From Trichomonas vaginalis G3 (lineage: Eukaryota; Parabasalia; Trichomonadida; Trichomonadidae), in NCBI RefSeq assembly GCF_026262505.1, contig NC_067204.1:16470165-16534164 (forward strand): a stretch of DNA of 64,000 nt, in the 5' to 3' direction. Positions 18,355 through 30,990 of this stretch are shown one piece after another (position 1 is the first letter of the stretch; every line of letters begins with the position of its first letter). The notes under the pieces are model-generated. The model made no database searches and was not told where the DNA came from. It saw only the letters and a list, made by a program, of their open reading frames with translations. A program made the translations under genes and the position numbers.

Positions 18355-21300
18355 ATCGTAAATGTTTTGTCATGACTTCTTCGTATATGTTTTGTCAAAA
18401 CTTCTTCTTCGTATATGTTTTGTCAAGACTTCTTCGTAAAGACTTTGTCAAAACTTCTTCGTAAAGACTTTGTCAAAACTTCTTCGTAAAGACTTTGTCA
18501 TGACTTCTTCTTCGTATATGTTTTGTCAAGACTTCTTCTTCGTAAAGACTTTGTCAAAACTTCATCGTAAAGACTTTGTCAAAACTTCTTCGTAAAGACT
18601 TTGTCAAGACTTCTTCGTAAAGACTTTGTCAAGACTTCTTCGTATATGTTTTGTCAAAACTTCTTCGTAAAGACTTTGTCATGACTTCTTCTTCGTAAAG
18701 ACTTTGTCAAAACTTCTTCGTAAAGACTTTGTCATGACTTCTTCTTCGTATATGTTTTGTCATGACTTCTTCGTATATGTTTTGTCAAAACTTCTTCTTC
18801 GTATATGTTTTGTCAAGACTTCTTCTTCGTAAAGACTTTGTCATGACTTCTTCTTCGTATATGTTTTGTCATGACTTCTTCGTATATGTTTTGTCAAAAC
18901 TTCTTCTTCGTATATGTTTTGTCAAGACTTCTTCTTCGTAAAGACTTTGTCAAAACTTCTTCGTAAAGACTTTGTCATGACTTCTTCTTCGTATATGTTT
19001 TGTCAAGACTTCTTCGTAAAGACTTTGTCAAAACTTCTTCGTAAAGACTTTGTCATGACTTCTTCTTCGTATATGTTTTGTCAAAACTTCTTCGTAAAGA
19101 CTTTGTCAAAACTTCTTCGTAAAGACTTTGTCATGACTTCTTCTTCGTATATGTTTTGTCAAGACTTCTTCTTCGTAAAGACTTTGTCAAGACTTCATCG
19201 TAAAGACTTTGTCATGACTTCTTCTTCGTATATGTTTTGTCAAGACTTCTTCTTCGTAAAGACTTTGTCAAGACTTCATCGTAAAGACTTTGTCAAGACT
19301 TCTTCTTCGTAAAGACTTTGTCAAAACTTCTTCGTAAAGACTTTGTCATGACTTCTTCTTCGTATATGTTTTGTCAAGACTTCTTCTTCGTAAAGACTTT
19401 GTCAAGACTTCTTCTTCGTAAAGACTTTGTCAAGACTTCTTCTTCGTAAAGACTTTGTCAAGACTTCATCGTAAAGACTTTGTCAAGACTTCTTCTTCGT
19501 AAAGACTTTGTCAAGACTTCTTCTTCGTAAAGACTTTGTCAAGACTTCATCGTAAAGACTTTGTCAAGACTTCTTCGTAAATGTTTTGTCATGACTTCTT
19601 CGTAAAGACTTTGTCAAAACTTCTTCGTAAAGACTTTGTCATGACTTCTTCTTCGTATATGTTTTGTCAAGACTTCATCGTAAAGACTTTGTCAAGACTT
19701 CTTCGTAAAGACTTTGTCAAAACTTCTTCGTAAAGACTTTGTCAAAACTTCTTCGTAAAGACTTTGTCAAAACTTCTTCGTATATGTTTTGTCAAGACTT
19801 CTTCGTAAATGTTTTGTCATGATTTCATCGTAAATGTTTTGTCATGACTTCTTCGTATATGTTTTGTCAAAACTTCTTCTTCGTATATGTTTTGTCAAGA
19901 CTTCTTCTTCGTAAAGACTTTGTCAAGACTTCTTCGTAAAGACTTTGTCATGACTTCTTCTTCGTATATGTTTTGTCAAGACTTCTTCTTCGTAAAGACT
20001 TTGTCAAGACTTCTTCGTAAAGACTTTGTCAAAACTTCTTCTTCGTAAAGACTTTGTCAAAACTTCTTCGTAAAGACTTTGTCATGACTTCTTCTTCGTA
20101 TATGTTTTGTCAAGACTTCTTCGTAAAGACTTTGTCAAGACTTCATCGTAAAGACTTTGTCAAAACTTCTTCGTAAATGTTTTTTCATGACTTCTTCGTA
20201 AAGACTTTGTCAAAACTTCTTCGTAAAGACTTTGTCATGACTTCTTCTTCGTATATGTTTTGTCAAGACTTCTTCTTCGTAAAGACTTTGTCAAAACTTC
20301 TTCGTAAAGACTTTGTCATGACTTCTTCTTCGTATATGTTTTGTCAAGACTTCTTCGTAAAGACTTTGTCAAAACTTCTTCGTAAAGACTTTGTCAAAAC
20401 TTCTTCGTAAAGACTTTGTCATGACTTCTTCGTATATGTTTTGTCAAGACTTCTTCGTCAATGTTTTGTCAAGACTTCTTCGTATATGTTTTGTCAAGAC
20501 TTCTTCGTATATGTTTTGTCAAAACTTCTTCTTCGTATATGTTTTGTCAAGACTTCTTCGTAAAGACTTTGTCAAAACTTCTTCGTAAAGACTTTGTCAA
20601 AACTTCTTCGTAAAGACTTTGTCATGACTTCTTCTTCGTATATGTTTTGTCAAGACTTCTTCTTCGTAAAGACTTTGTCAAAACTTCATCGTAAAGACTT
20701 TGTCAAAACTTCTTCGTAAAGACTTTGTCAAGACTTCTTCGTAAAGACTTTGTCAAGACTTCTTCGTATATGTTTTGTCAAAACTTCTTCGTAAAGACTT
20801 TGTCATGACTTCTTCTTCGTAAAGACTTTGTCAAAACTTCTTCGTAAAGACTTTTGTCATGACTTCTTCTTCGTATATGTTTTTGTCATGACTTCTTCGT
20901 ATATGTTTTGTCAAAACTTCTTCTTCGTATATGTTTTGTGTCAAGACTTCTTCTTCGTAAAGACTTTGTCATGACTTCTTCTTCATATATGTTTTGTCAT
21001 GACTTCTTCGTATATGTTTTGTCAAAAACTTCTTCTTCGTATATGTTTTTGTCAAGACTTCTTCTTCGTAAAAGACTTTGTCAAAACTTCTTCGTAAAGA
21101 CTTTGTCATGACTTCTTCTTCGTATATGTTTTGTCAAGACTTCTTCGTAAAGACTTTGTCCAAAACTTCTTCGTAAAGACTTTGTCATGACTTCTTCTTC
21201 GTATATGTTTTGTCAAAACTTCTTCGTAAAGACTTTGTCAAAACTTCTTCGTAAAGACTTTGTCATGACTTCTTCTTCGTATATGTTTTGTCAACTTCTT

Positions 21301-24300
21301 CTTCGTAAAGACTTTGTCAAGACTTCATCGTAAAGACTTTGTCATGACTTCTTCTTCGTATATGTTTTGTCAAGACTTCTTCTTCGTAAAGACTTTGTCA
21401 AGACTTCATCGTAAAGACTTTGTCAAGACTTCTTCTTCGTAAAGACTTTGTCAAAACTTCTTCGTAAAGACTTTGTCATGACTTCTCTTCGTAATATGTT
21501 TTGTCAAGACTTCTTCTTCGTAAAGACTTTGTCAAGACTTCTTCTTCGTAAAGACTTTGTCAAGACTTCTTCTTCGTAAAGACTTTGTCAAGACTTCATC
21601 GTAAAGACTTTGTCAAGACTTCTTCTTCGTAAAGACTTTGTCAAGACTTCTTCTTCGTAAAGACTTTGTCAAGACTTCATCGTAAGACTTTGTCAAGACT
21701 TCTTCGTAAATGTTTTGTCATGACTTCTTCGTAAAGACTTTGTCAAAACTTCTTCGTAAAGACTTGTCATGACTTCTTCTTCGTATATGTTTTGTCAAGA
21801 CTTCATCGTAAAGACTTTGTCAAGACTTCTTCGTAAAGACTTTGTCAAAACTTCTTCGTAAAGACTTTGTCAAAACTTCTTCGTAAAGACTTTGTCAAAA
21901 CTTCTTCGTATATGTTTTGTCAAGACTTCTTCGTAAATGTTTTGTCATGATTTCATCGTAAATGTTTTGTCATGACTTCTTCGTATATGTTTTGTCAAAA
22001 CTTCTTCTTCGTAAAGACTTTGTCAAGACTTCTTCGTAAAGACTTTGTCAAAACTTCTTCGTAAAGACTTTGTCAAAACTTCTTCGTAAAGACTTTGTCA
22101 AAACTTCTTCGTATATGTTTTGTCAAGACTTCTTCGTAAATGTTTTGTCATGATTTCATCGTAAATGTTTTGTCATGACTTCTTCGTATATGTTTTGTCA
22201 AAACTTCTTCTTCGTATATGTTTTGTCAAGACTTCTTCTTCGTAAAGACTTTGTCATGACTTCTTCTTCGTATATGTTTTGTCAAGACTTCATCGTAAAG
22301 ACTTTGTCAAAACTTCTTCGTAAAGACTTTGTCAAAACTTCTTCGTAAAGACTTTGTCAAAACTTCTTCGTATATGTTTTGTCAAGACTTCTTCGTAAAT
22401 GTTTTGTCATGATTTCATCGTAAATGTTTTGTCATGACTTCTTCGTATATGTTTTGTCAAAACTTCTTCTTCGTATATGTTTTGTCAAGACTTCTTCTTC
22501 GTAAAGACTTTGTCAAGACTTCTTCGTAAAGACTTTGTCATGACTTCTTCTTCGTATATGTTTTGTCAAGACTTCTTCTTCGTAAAGACTTTGTCAAGAC
22601 TTCTTCGTATATGTTTTGTCAAGACTTCTTCTTCGTAAAGACTTTGTCAAAACTTCTTCGTAAAGACTTTGTCATGACTTCTTCGTATATGTTTTGTCAA
22701 AACTTCTTCGTAAAGACTTTGTCATGACTTCTTCTTCGTAAAGACTTTGTCAAAACTTCTTCGTAAAGACTTTGTCATGACTTCTTCGTATATGTTTTGT
22801 CAAAACTTCTTCGTAAAGACTTTGTCAAAACTTCTTCGTAAAGACTTTGTCAAAACTTCTTCGTAAAGACTTTGTCATGACTTCTTCTTCGTATATGTTT
22901 TGTCATGACTTCTTCGTATATGTTTTGTCAAAACTTCTTCTTCGTATATGTTTTGTCAAGACTTCTTCTTCGTAAAGACTTTGTCAAAACTTCTTCGTAA
23001 AGACTTTGTCATGACTTCTTCTTCGTATATGTTTTGTCAAACTTCTTCGTAAAGACTTTGTCAAAACTTCTTCGTAAAGACTTTGTCATGACTTCTTCTT
23101 CGTATATGTTTTGTCAAAACTTCTTCGTAAAGACTTTGTCAAAACTTCTTCGTAAAGACTTTGTCATGACTTCTTCTTCGTATATGTTTTGTCAAGACTT
23201 CTTCTTCGTAAAGACTTTGTCAAGACTTCATCGTAAAGACTTTGTCATGACTTCTTCTTCGTATATGTTTGTCAAGACTTCTTCTTCGTAAAGACTTTGT
23301 CAAGACTTCATCGTAAAGACTTTGTCAAGACTTCTTCTTCGTAAAGACTTTGTCAAACTTCTTCGTAAAGACTTTGTCATGACTTCTTCTTCGTATATGT
23401 TTTGTCAAGACTTCTTCTTCGTAAAGACTTTGTCAAACTTCATCGTAAAGACTTTGTCAAGACTTCTTCTTCGTAAAGACTTTGTCAAGACTTCATCGTA
23501 AAGACTTTGTCAAGACTTCTTCTTCGTAAAGACTTTGTCAAGACTTCTTCTTCGTAAAGACTTTGTCAAGACTTCATCGTAAAGACTTTGTCAAGACTTC
23601 TTCGTAAATGTTTTTGTCATGACTTCTTCGTAAAGACTTTGTCAAAACTTCTTCGTAAAGACTTTGTCAATGACTTCTTCTTTCGTATATGTTTTGTCAA
23701 GACTTCATCGTAAAGACTTTGTCAAGACTTCTTCGTAAAGACTTTTGTCAAAACTTCTTCGTAAAGACTTTGTCAAAACTTCTTTCGTAAAGACTTTGTC
23801 AAACTTCTTCGTATAGTTTTGTCAAGACTTCTTCGTAAATGTTTTGTCATGATTTTCATCGTAAATGTTTTGTCATGACTTCTTCGTATATGTTTTGTCA
23901 AAACTTCTTCTTCGTATATGTTTTTGTCAAGACTTCTTCTTCGTAAAGACTTTGTCAAAGACTTCTTCGTAAAGACTTTGTCATGACTTCTTCTTCGTAT
24001 ATGTTTTGTCGTAAAGACTTCTGTCTTTCGTAAAGACTTTGTCAAGACTTCTTCGTATATGTTTTTGTCAAGACTTCTTTCTTCGTAAGACTTTGTCAAA
24101 ACTTCTTCGTAAAGACTTTGTCATGACTTCTTCTTCGTATATGTTTGTCAAACTTCTTCGTAAAGACTTTGTCATGACTTCTTCGTAAGACTTTGTCAAA
24201 ACTTCTTCGTAAATGTTTTTCATGACTTCTTCGTATATGTTTTGTCAAAACTTCTTCGTAAAGACTTTGTCATGACTTCTTCTTCGTAAAGACTTTGTCA

Positions 24301-27300
24301 AAACTTCTTCGTAAAGACTTTGTCAAGACTTCTTCTTCGTATATGTTTTGTCAAACTTCTTCGTATATGTTTTGTCAAAACTTCTTCTTCGTAATGTTTT
24401 GTCAAGACTTCTTCTTCGTAAAGACTTTGTCAAGACTTCTTCGTATATGTTTTGTCAAAACTTCTTCGTAAAGACTTTGTCATGACTTCTTCTTCGTAAA
24501 GACTTTGTCAAAACTTCTTCGTAAAGACTTTGTCATGACTTCTTCTTCGTATATGTTTTGTCATGACTTCTTCGTATATGTTTTGTCAAAACTTCTTCTT
24601 CGTATATGTTTTGTCAAGACTTCTTCTTCGTAAAGACTTTGTCATGACTTCTTCTTCATATATGTTTTGTCATGACTTCTTCGTATATGTTTTGTCAAAA
24701 CTTCTTCGTATATGTTTTGTCAAGACTTCTTCTTCGTAAAGACTTTGTCAAAACTTCTTCGTAAAGACTTTGTCATGACTTCTTCTTCGTATATGTTTTG
24801 TCAAGACTTCTTCGTAAAGACTTTGTCAAAACTTCTTCGTAAAGACTTTGTCATGACTTCTTCTTCGTATATGTTTTGTCAAAACTTCTTCGTAAAGACT
24901 TTGTCAAACTTCTTCGTAAAGACTTTGTCATGACTTCTTCTTCGTATATGTTTTGTCAAGACTTCTTCTTCGTAAAGACTTTGTCAAGACTTCATCGTAA
25001 AGACTTTGTCATGACTTCTTCTTCGTATATGTTTTGTCAAGACTTCTTCTTCGTAAAGACTTTGTCAAGACTTCATCGTAAAGACTTTGTCAAGACTTCT
25101 TCTTCGTAAAGACTTTGTCAAAACTTCTTCGTAAAGACTTTGTCATGACTTCTTCTTCGTATATGTTTTGTCAAGACTTCTTCTTCGTAAAGACTTTGTC
25201 AAGACTTCTTCTTCGTAAAGACTTTGTCAAGACTTCTTCTTCGTAAAGACTTTGTCAAGACTTCATCGTAAAGACTTTGTCAAGATTCTTCTTCGTAAAG
25301 ACTTTGTCAAGACTTCTTCTTCGTAAAGACTTTGTCAAGACTTCATCGTAAAGACTTTGTCAAGACTTCTTCGTAATGTTTTGTCATGACTTCTTCGTAA
25401 AGACTTTGTCAAAACTTCTTCGTAAAGACTTTGTCATGACTTCTTCTTCGTATATGTTTTGTCAAGACTTCATCGTAAAGACTTTGTCAAGACTTCTTCG
25501 TAAAGACTTTGTCAAAACTTTCTTCGTAAAGACTTTGTCAAACTTCTTCGTAAAGACTTTGTCAAAACTTCTTCGTATATGTTTTGTCAAGACTTCTTCG
25601 TAAATGTTTTGTCATGATTTCATCGTAAATGTTTTGTCATGACTTCTTCGTATATGTTTTGTCAAAACTTCTTCTTCGTAAAGACTTTGTCAAGACTTCT
25701 TCGTAAAGACTTTGTCAAAACTTCTTCGTAAAGACTTTGTCAAAACTTCTTCGTAAAGACTTGTCAAAACTTCTTCGTATATGTTTTGTCAGACTTCTTC
25801 GTAAATGTTTTGTCATGATTTCATCGTAAATGTTTTGTCATGACTTCTTCGTATATGTTTTGTCAAAACTTTTCTTCGTATATGTTTTGTCAAGACTTCT
25901 TCTTCGTAAAGACTTTGTCATGACTTCTTCTTCGTATATGTTTTGTCAAGACTTCATCGTAAAGACTTTGTCAAAACTTCTTCGTAAAGACTTTGTCAAA
26001 ACTTCTTCGTAAAGACTTTGTCAAAACTTCTTCGTATATGTTTTGTCAAGACTTCTTCGTAAATGTTTTGTCATGATTTCATCGTAAATGTTTTGTCATG
26101 ACTTCTTCGTATATGTTTTGTCAAAACTTCTTCTTCGTATATGTTTTGTCAAGACTTCTTCTTCGTAAAGACTTTGTCAAGACTTCTTCGTAAAGACTTT
26201 GTCATGACTTCTTCTTCGTATATGTTTTGTCAAGACTTCTTCTTCGTAAAGACTTTGTCAAGACTTCTTCGTATATGTTTTGTCAAGACTTCTTCTTCGT
26301 AAAGACTTTGTCAAACTTCTTCGTAAAGACTTTGTCATGACTTCTTCGTATATGTTTGTCAAAACTTCTTCGTAAAGACTTTGTCATGACTTCTTCTTCG
26401 TAAAGACTTTGTCAAAACTTCTTCGTAAAGACTTTGTCATGACTTCTTCGTATATGTTTTGTCAAAACTTCTTCGTAAAGACTTTGTCAAAACTTCTTCG
26501 TAAAGACTTTGTCAAACTTCTTCGTAAAGACTTTGTCATGACTTCTTCTTCGTATATGTTTTGTCATGACTTCTTCGTATATGTTTTGTCAAAACTTCTT
26601 CTTCGTATATGTTTTGTCAAGACTTCTTCTTCGTAAAGACTTTGTCAAAACTTCTTCGTAAAGACTTTGTCATGACTTCTTCTTCGTATATGTTTTGTCA
26701 AAACTTCTTCGTAAAGACTTTGTCAAAACTTCTTCGTAAAGACTTTGTCATGACTTCTTCTTCGTATATGTTTTGTCAAAACTTCTTCGTAAAGACTTTG
26801 TCAAAACTTCTTCGTAAAGACTTTGTCATGACTTCTTCTTCGTATATGTTTTGTCAAGACTTCTTCTTCGTAAAGACTTTGTCAAGACTTCATCGTAAAG
26901 ACTTTGTCATGACTTCTTCTTCGTATATGTTTTGTCAAGACTTCTTCTTCGTAAAGACTTTGTCAAGACTTCATCGTAAAGACTTTGTCAAGACTTCTTC
27001 TTCGTAAAGACTTTGTCAAAACTTCTTCGTAAAGACTTTGTCATGACTTCTTCTTCGTATATGTTTTGTCAAGACTTCTTCTTCGTAAAGACTTTGTCAA
27101 GACTTCATCGTAAAGACTTTGTCAAGACTTCTTCTTCGTAAAGACTTTGTCAAGACTTCATCGTAAAGACTTTGTCAAGACTTCTTCTTCGTAAAGACTT
27201 TGTCAAGACTTCTTCTTCGTAAAGACTTTGTCAAGACTTCATCGTAAAGACTTTGTCAAGACTTCTTCGTAAATGTTTTGTCATGACTTCTTCGTAAAGA

Positions 27301-30105
27301 CTTTGTCAAAACTTCTTCGTAAAGACTTTGTCATGACTTCTTCTTCGTATATGTTTTGTCAAGACTTCATCGTAAAGACTTTGTCAAGACTTCTTCGTAA
27401 AGACTTTGTCAAAACTTCTTCGTAAAGACTTTGTCAAAACTTCTTCGTAAAGACTTTGTCAAAACTTCTTCGTATATGTTTTGTCAAGACTTCTTCGTAA
27501 ATGTTTTGTCATGATTTCATCGTAAATGTTTTGTCATGACTTCTTCGTATATGTTTTGTCAAAACTTCTTCTTCGTATATGTTTTGTCAAGACTTCTTCT
27601 TCGTAAAGACTTTGTCAAGACTTCTTCGTAAAGACTTTGTCATGACTTCTTCTTCGTATATGTTTTGTCAAGACTTCTTCTTCGTAAAGACTTTGTCAAG
27701 ACTTCTTCGTATATGTTTTGTCAAGACTTCTTCTTCGTAAAGACTTTGTCAAAACTTCTTCGTAAAGACTTTGTCATGACTTCTTCTTCGTATATGTTTT
27801 GTCAAGACTTCTTCGTAAAGACTTTGTCAAGACTTCATCGTAAAGACTTTGTCAAAACTTCTTCGTAAATGTTTTTTCATGACTTCTTCGTATATGTTTT
27901 GTCAAAACTTCTTCGTAAAGACTTTGTCATGACTTCTTCTTCGTAAAGACTTTGTCAAAACTTCTTCGTAAAGACTTTGTCATGACTTCTTCTTCGTATA
28001 TGTTTTGTCATGACTTCTTCGTATATGTTTTGTCAAAACTTCTTCTTCGTATATGTTTTGTCAAGACTTCTTCTTCGTAAAGACTTTGTCAAAACTTCTT
28101 CGTAAAGACTTTGTCAAAACTTCTTCGTCAATGTTTTGTCAAGACTTCTTCGTACATGTTTTGTCATGATTTCATCGTATATGTTTTGTCAAGACTTCTT
28201 CGTCAATGTTTTGTCAAGACTTCTTCGTATATGTTTTGTCAAGACTTCTTCGTACATGTTTTGTCAAGACTTCTTCGTCAATGTTTTGTCAAGACTTCTT
28301 CGTACATGTTTTGTCAAAACTTCTTCGTAAAGACTTTGTCATGACTTCTTCTTCGTATATGTTTTGTCAAGACTTCTTCGTACATGTTTTGTCATGATTT
28401 CATCGTACATGTTTTGTCATGATTTCATCGACATGTTTTGGTCATGATTTCATCGTAAATGTTTTGTCAAGACTTCTTCGTAAATGTTTTGTCAAGACTT
28501 CTTCGTACATGTTTTGTCAAGATCGTTTGTCAAGACTTCTTCGTACATGTTTGTACAGTTCAAATCGTACATGTTTTGTCATGATTTCATCGTACATGTT
28601 TTGTCATGATTTCATCGTAAATGTTTTGTCAAGACTTCTTCGTAAATGTTTTGTCAAGACTTCTTCGTACATGTTTTGTCAAGACTTCTTCGTCAATGTT
28701 TTGTCAAGACTTCTTCGTAAAGACTTTGTCATGACTTCTTCTTCGTATATGTTTTGTCAAGACTTCTTCGTAAATGTTTTGTCATGATTTCATCGTAAAT
28801 GTTTTGTCAAGACTTCTTCGTAAATGTTTTGTCAAGACTTCTTCGTACATGTTTTGTCATGATTTCATCGTACATGTTTTGTCATGATTTCATCGTACAT
28901 GTTTTGTCATGATTTCATCGTAAATGTTTTGTCAAGACTTCTTCGTAAATGTTTTGTCAAGACTTCTTCGTACATGTTTTGTCAAGACTTCTTCGTCAAT
29001 GTTTTGTCAAGACTTCTTCGTACATGTTTTGTCATGATTTCATCGTACATGTTTTGTCATGATTTCATCGTACATGTTTTGTCATGATTTCATCGTAAAT
29101 GTTTTGTCAAGACTTCTTCGTAAATGTTTTGTCAAGACTTCTTCGTACATGTTTTGTCAAGACTTCTTCGTCAATGTTTTGTCAAGACTTCTTCGTAAAG
29201 ACTTTGTCAAAACTTCTTCGTAAAGACTTTGTCATGACTTCTTCTTCGTATATGTTTTGTCAAGACTTCTTCGTATATGTTTTGTCAAGACTTCTTCGTA
29301 TATGTTTTGTCAAAACTTCTTCGTAAAGACTTTGTCATGACTTCTTCTTCGTATATGTTTTGTCAAGACTTCTTCGTATATGTTTTGTCATGACTTCTTC
29401 GTATATGTTTTGTCAAAACTTCTTCTTCGTATATGTTTTGTCAAGACTTCTTCTTCGTAAAGACTTTGTCAAGACTTCATCGTAAAGACTTTGTCAAAAC
29501 TTCTTCGTAAAGACTTTGTCAAAACTTCTTCGTAAAGACTTTGTCAAAACTTCTTCGTAAAGACTTTGTCAAAACTTCTTCGTAAAGACTTTGTCAAAAC
29601 TTCTTCGTAAAGACTTTGTCAAAACTTCTTCGTAAATGTTTTGTCATGACTTCTTCTTCGTCAATGTTTTGTCATGATTTCATCGTATATGTTTTGTCAT
29701 GACTTCTTCGTCAATGTTTTGTCAAGACTTCTTCGTATATGTTTTGTCATGATTTCATCGTAAATGTTTTGTCAAGACTTCTTCGTCAATGTTTTGTCAA
29801 GACTTCTTCGTATATGTTTTGTCAAGACTTCTTCGTATATGTTTTGTCAAGACTTCTTCGTACATGTTTTGTCAAGACTTCTTCGTATATGTTTTGTCAA
29901 GACTTCTTCGTACATGTTTTGTCAAGACTTCTTCGTACATGTTTTGTCAAGACTTCTTCGTACATGTTTTGTCAAGACTTCTTCGTACATGTTTTGTCAA
30001 GACTTCTTCGTACATGTTTTGTCATGATTTCATCGTACATGTTTTGTCATGATTTCTTCGTAAATGTTTTGTCAAGACTTCTTCGTCAATGTTTTGTCAT
30101 GTATG
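18348..30105 (+). repeat. 11.8-kb minisatellite built on a 25-bp word, with higher-order repeats
   Basis: Every 25 (or 28) bases the pattern is CTTCTTCG or CTTCATCG (sometimes with one more CTT), then TAAAGAC, TATATG, TAAATG, TACATG or TCAATG, then TTTGTCA or TTTTGTCA. From 18.35 to about 28.1 kb TAAAGACTTTG and TATATGTTTTG units dominate. From 28.1 kb on TACATG and TCAATG units dominate. A pattern of units recurs near 18,760, 20,890, 22,900, 24,560 and 26,570, a higher-order repeat of about 1.7-2.1 kb. No plus-frame stops occur in the basic unit, and 25 is one more than a multiple of three, so the same peptide appears in all three frames; I do not regard these as genes. Confidence 0.95.
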
Positions 30106-30365
30106 TCCTCTAACCATCTCATAACGGTTTCCAAACCACTTTTATCGGATGTAAAGTAAAAGCATGGACAGTTATGTAAAACGTCTAAAGTTTCTAAAGA
30201 GTCTCTCAAAGTTCAGTCTACTTGGTATTGAAAATCCCATGTGTTATAGAACGGCGGGTCCACTATAAAGAAAATATTTTCCTTGTCTTTATATTTTTCA
30301 TACAACTCTGTCCAATGACATCTCACAAACTCTATACCCTCAATATATTTTTCTATGTTCTCTTT
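30106..30365 (-). pseudogene. DNA N6-adenine methyltransferase fragment, Maverick fossil
   Basis: The minus strand reads NIEKYIEGIEFVRCHWTELY, then DKENIFFIVDPPFYNTWDF, and farther on HNCPCFYFTSDKSGLETVM, then RWLEDIHDK. DPPF after a hydrophobic strand is motif IV of amino-methyltransferases (DPPY/DPPF), and the downstream strand and SDKSG segment fit the Dam/D12 or related N6-adenine group. The enzyme would methylate adenine in DNA. The piece is bounded on one side by the minisatellite (junction at CATGACAAAA, a repeat word) and on the other by the perfect fold-back, so both ends of the gene are missing. Fossil fragment, broken. Confidence 0.65.
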
Positions 30366-30520
30366 AGGTCAGGTAAGTGGGGCCTCCAGGCGCGTTGCGC
30401 CCTCTAGCCCTGAAGATGTTTAGTATAACTTTGTCCGGACAAGTAAGGGTCTATCGTCGCTACAGGAAAAGTTACAGGCGTTCCAAGGAAGTATACTTTG
30501 AGAAGCCTTCTTCTGGGTCG

Positions 30521-30770
30521 AAAACATTATATAATGTTTCGCTTTTCACAAATTATATATGTTTTCATGTTTTGTCACTTTTCTGTCACTTTTCAGGAAA
30601 AAACATTATATAATGTTTCGCTTTTCACAAATTATATATGTTTTCATGTTTTGTCACTTTTCTGTCACTTTTCAGGAAAAAACATTATATAATGTTTCGC
30701 TTTTCACAAATTATATATGTTTTCATGTTTTGTCACTTTTCTGTCACTTTTCAGGAAAAAACATTTTTAT
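30521..30770 (+). repeat. 79-bp tandem repeat, three copies, left fold-back arm
   Basis: AAAACATTATATAATG starts units at 30,521, 30,600 and 30,679, with a partial fourth start at 30,758. The word ACATTATATAATGT is a 14-base palindrome. Each unit also carries TTTTGTCACTTTTCTGTCAC. The mirror copies lie at about 31,042-31,291 in the right arm. Confidence 0.9.
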
Positions 30771-30808
30771 TATATATAAATGAATTTTACAAAACAGCCG
30801 TTACAAAT

Positions 30809-30990
30809 CTACAAATGTTAGACCATTCGGTAGTTTCTTAAGTTCTCTCAATAGAATATCTTTACATCTACAAATGTTAGACCATTCGGTAGTTTCTTAA
30901 GTTCTCTCAATAGAATATCTTTACATCTACAAATGTTAGACCATTCGGTAGTTTCTTAAGTTCTCTCAATAGAATATCTTTACATCTACT
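30809..30990 (+). repeat. 59-bp tandem repeat, three copies, fold-back spacer
   Basis: CAAATGTTAGACCATTCGG occurs at 30,812, 30,871 and 30,930, a period of 59. The three copies are identical as far as I can read, and they fill nearly all of the spacer between the inverted arms. This repeat occurs nowhere else in the window. Confidence 0.9.

Noticed and set aside
18348-30105. Possible CRISPR array (regular repeats)
   Set aside because: There are no unique spacers of constant length; the whole period is repeat. The surrounding genes are Maverick and eukaryotic.
18914-30113. Many plus-strand open frames of 60-132 codons (FCQDFFVKTLSKLLRKDF type)
   Set aside because: They are read through a stop-free 25-bp repeat in rotating frames and have no leader or domain.
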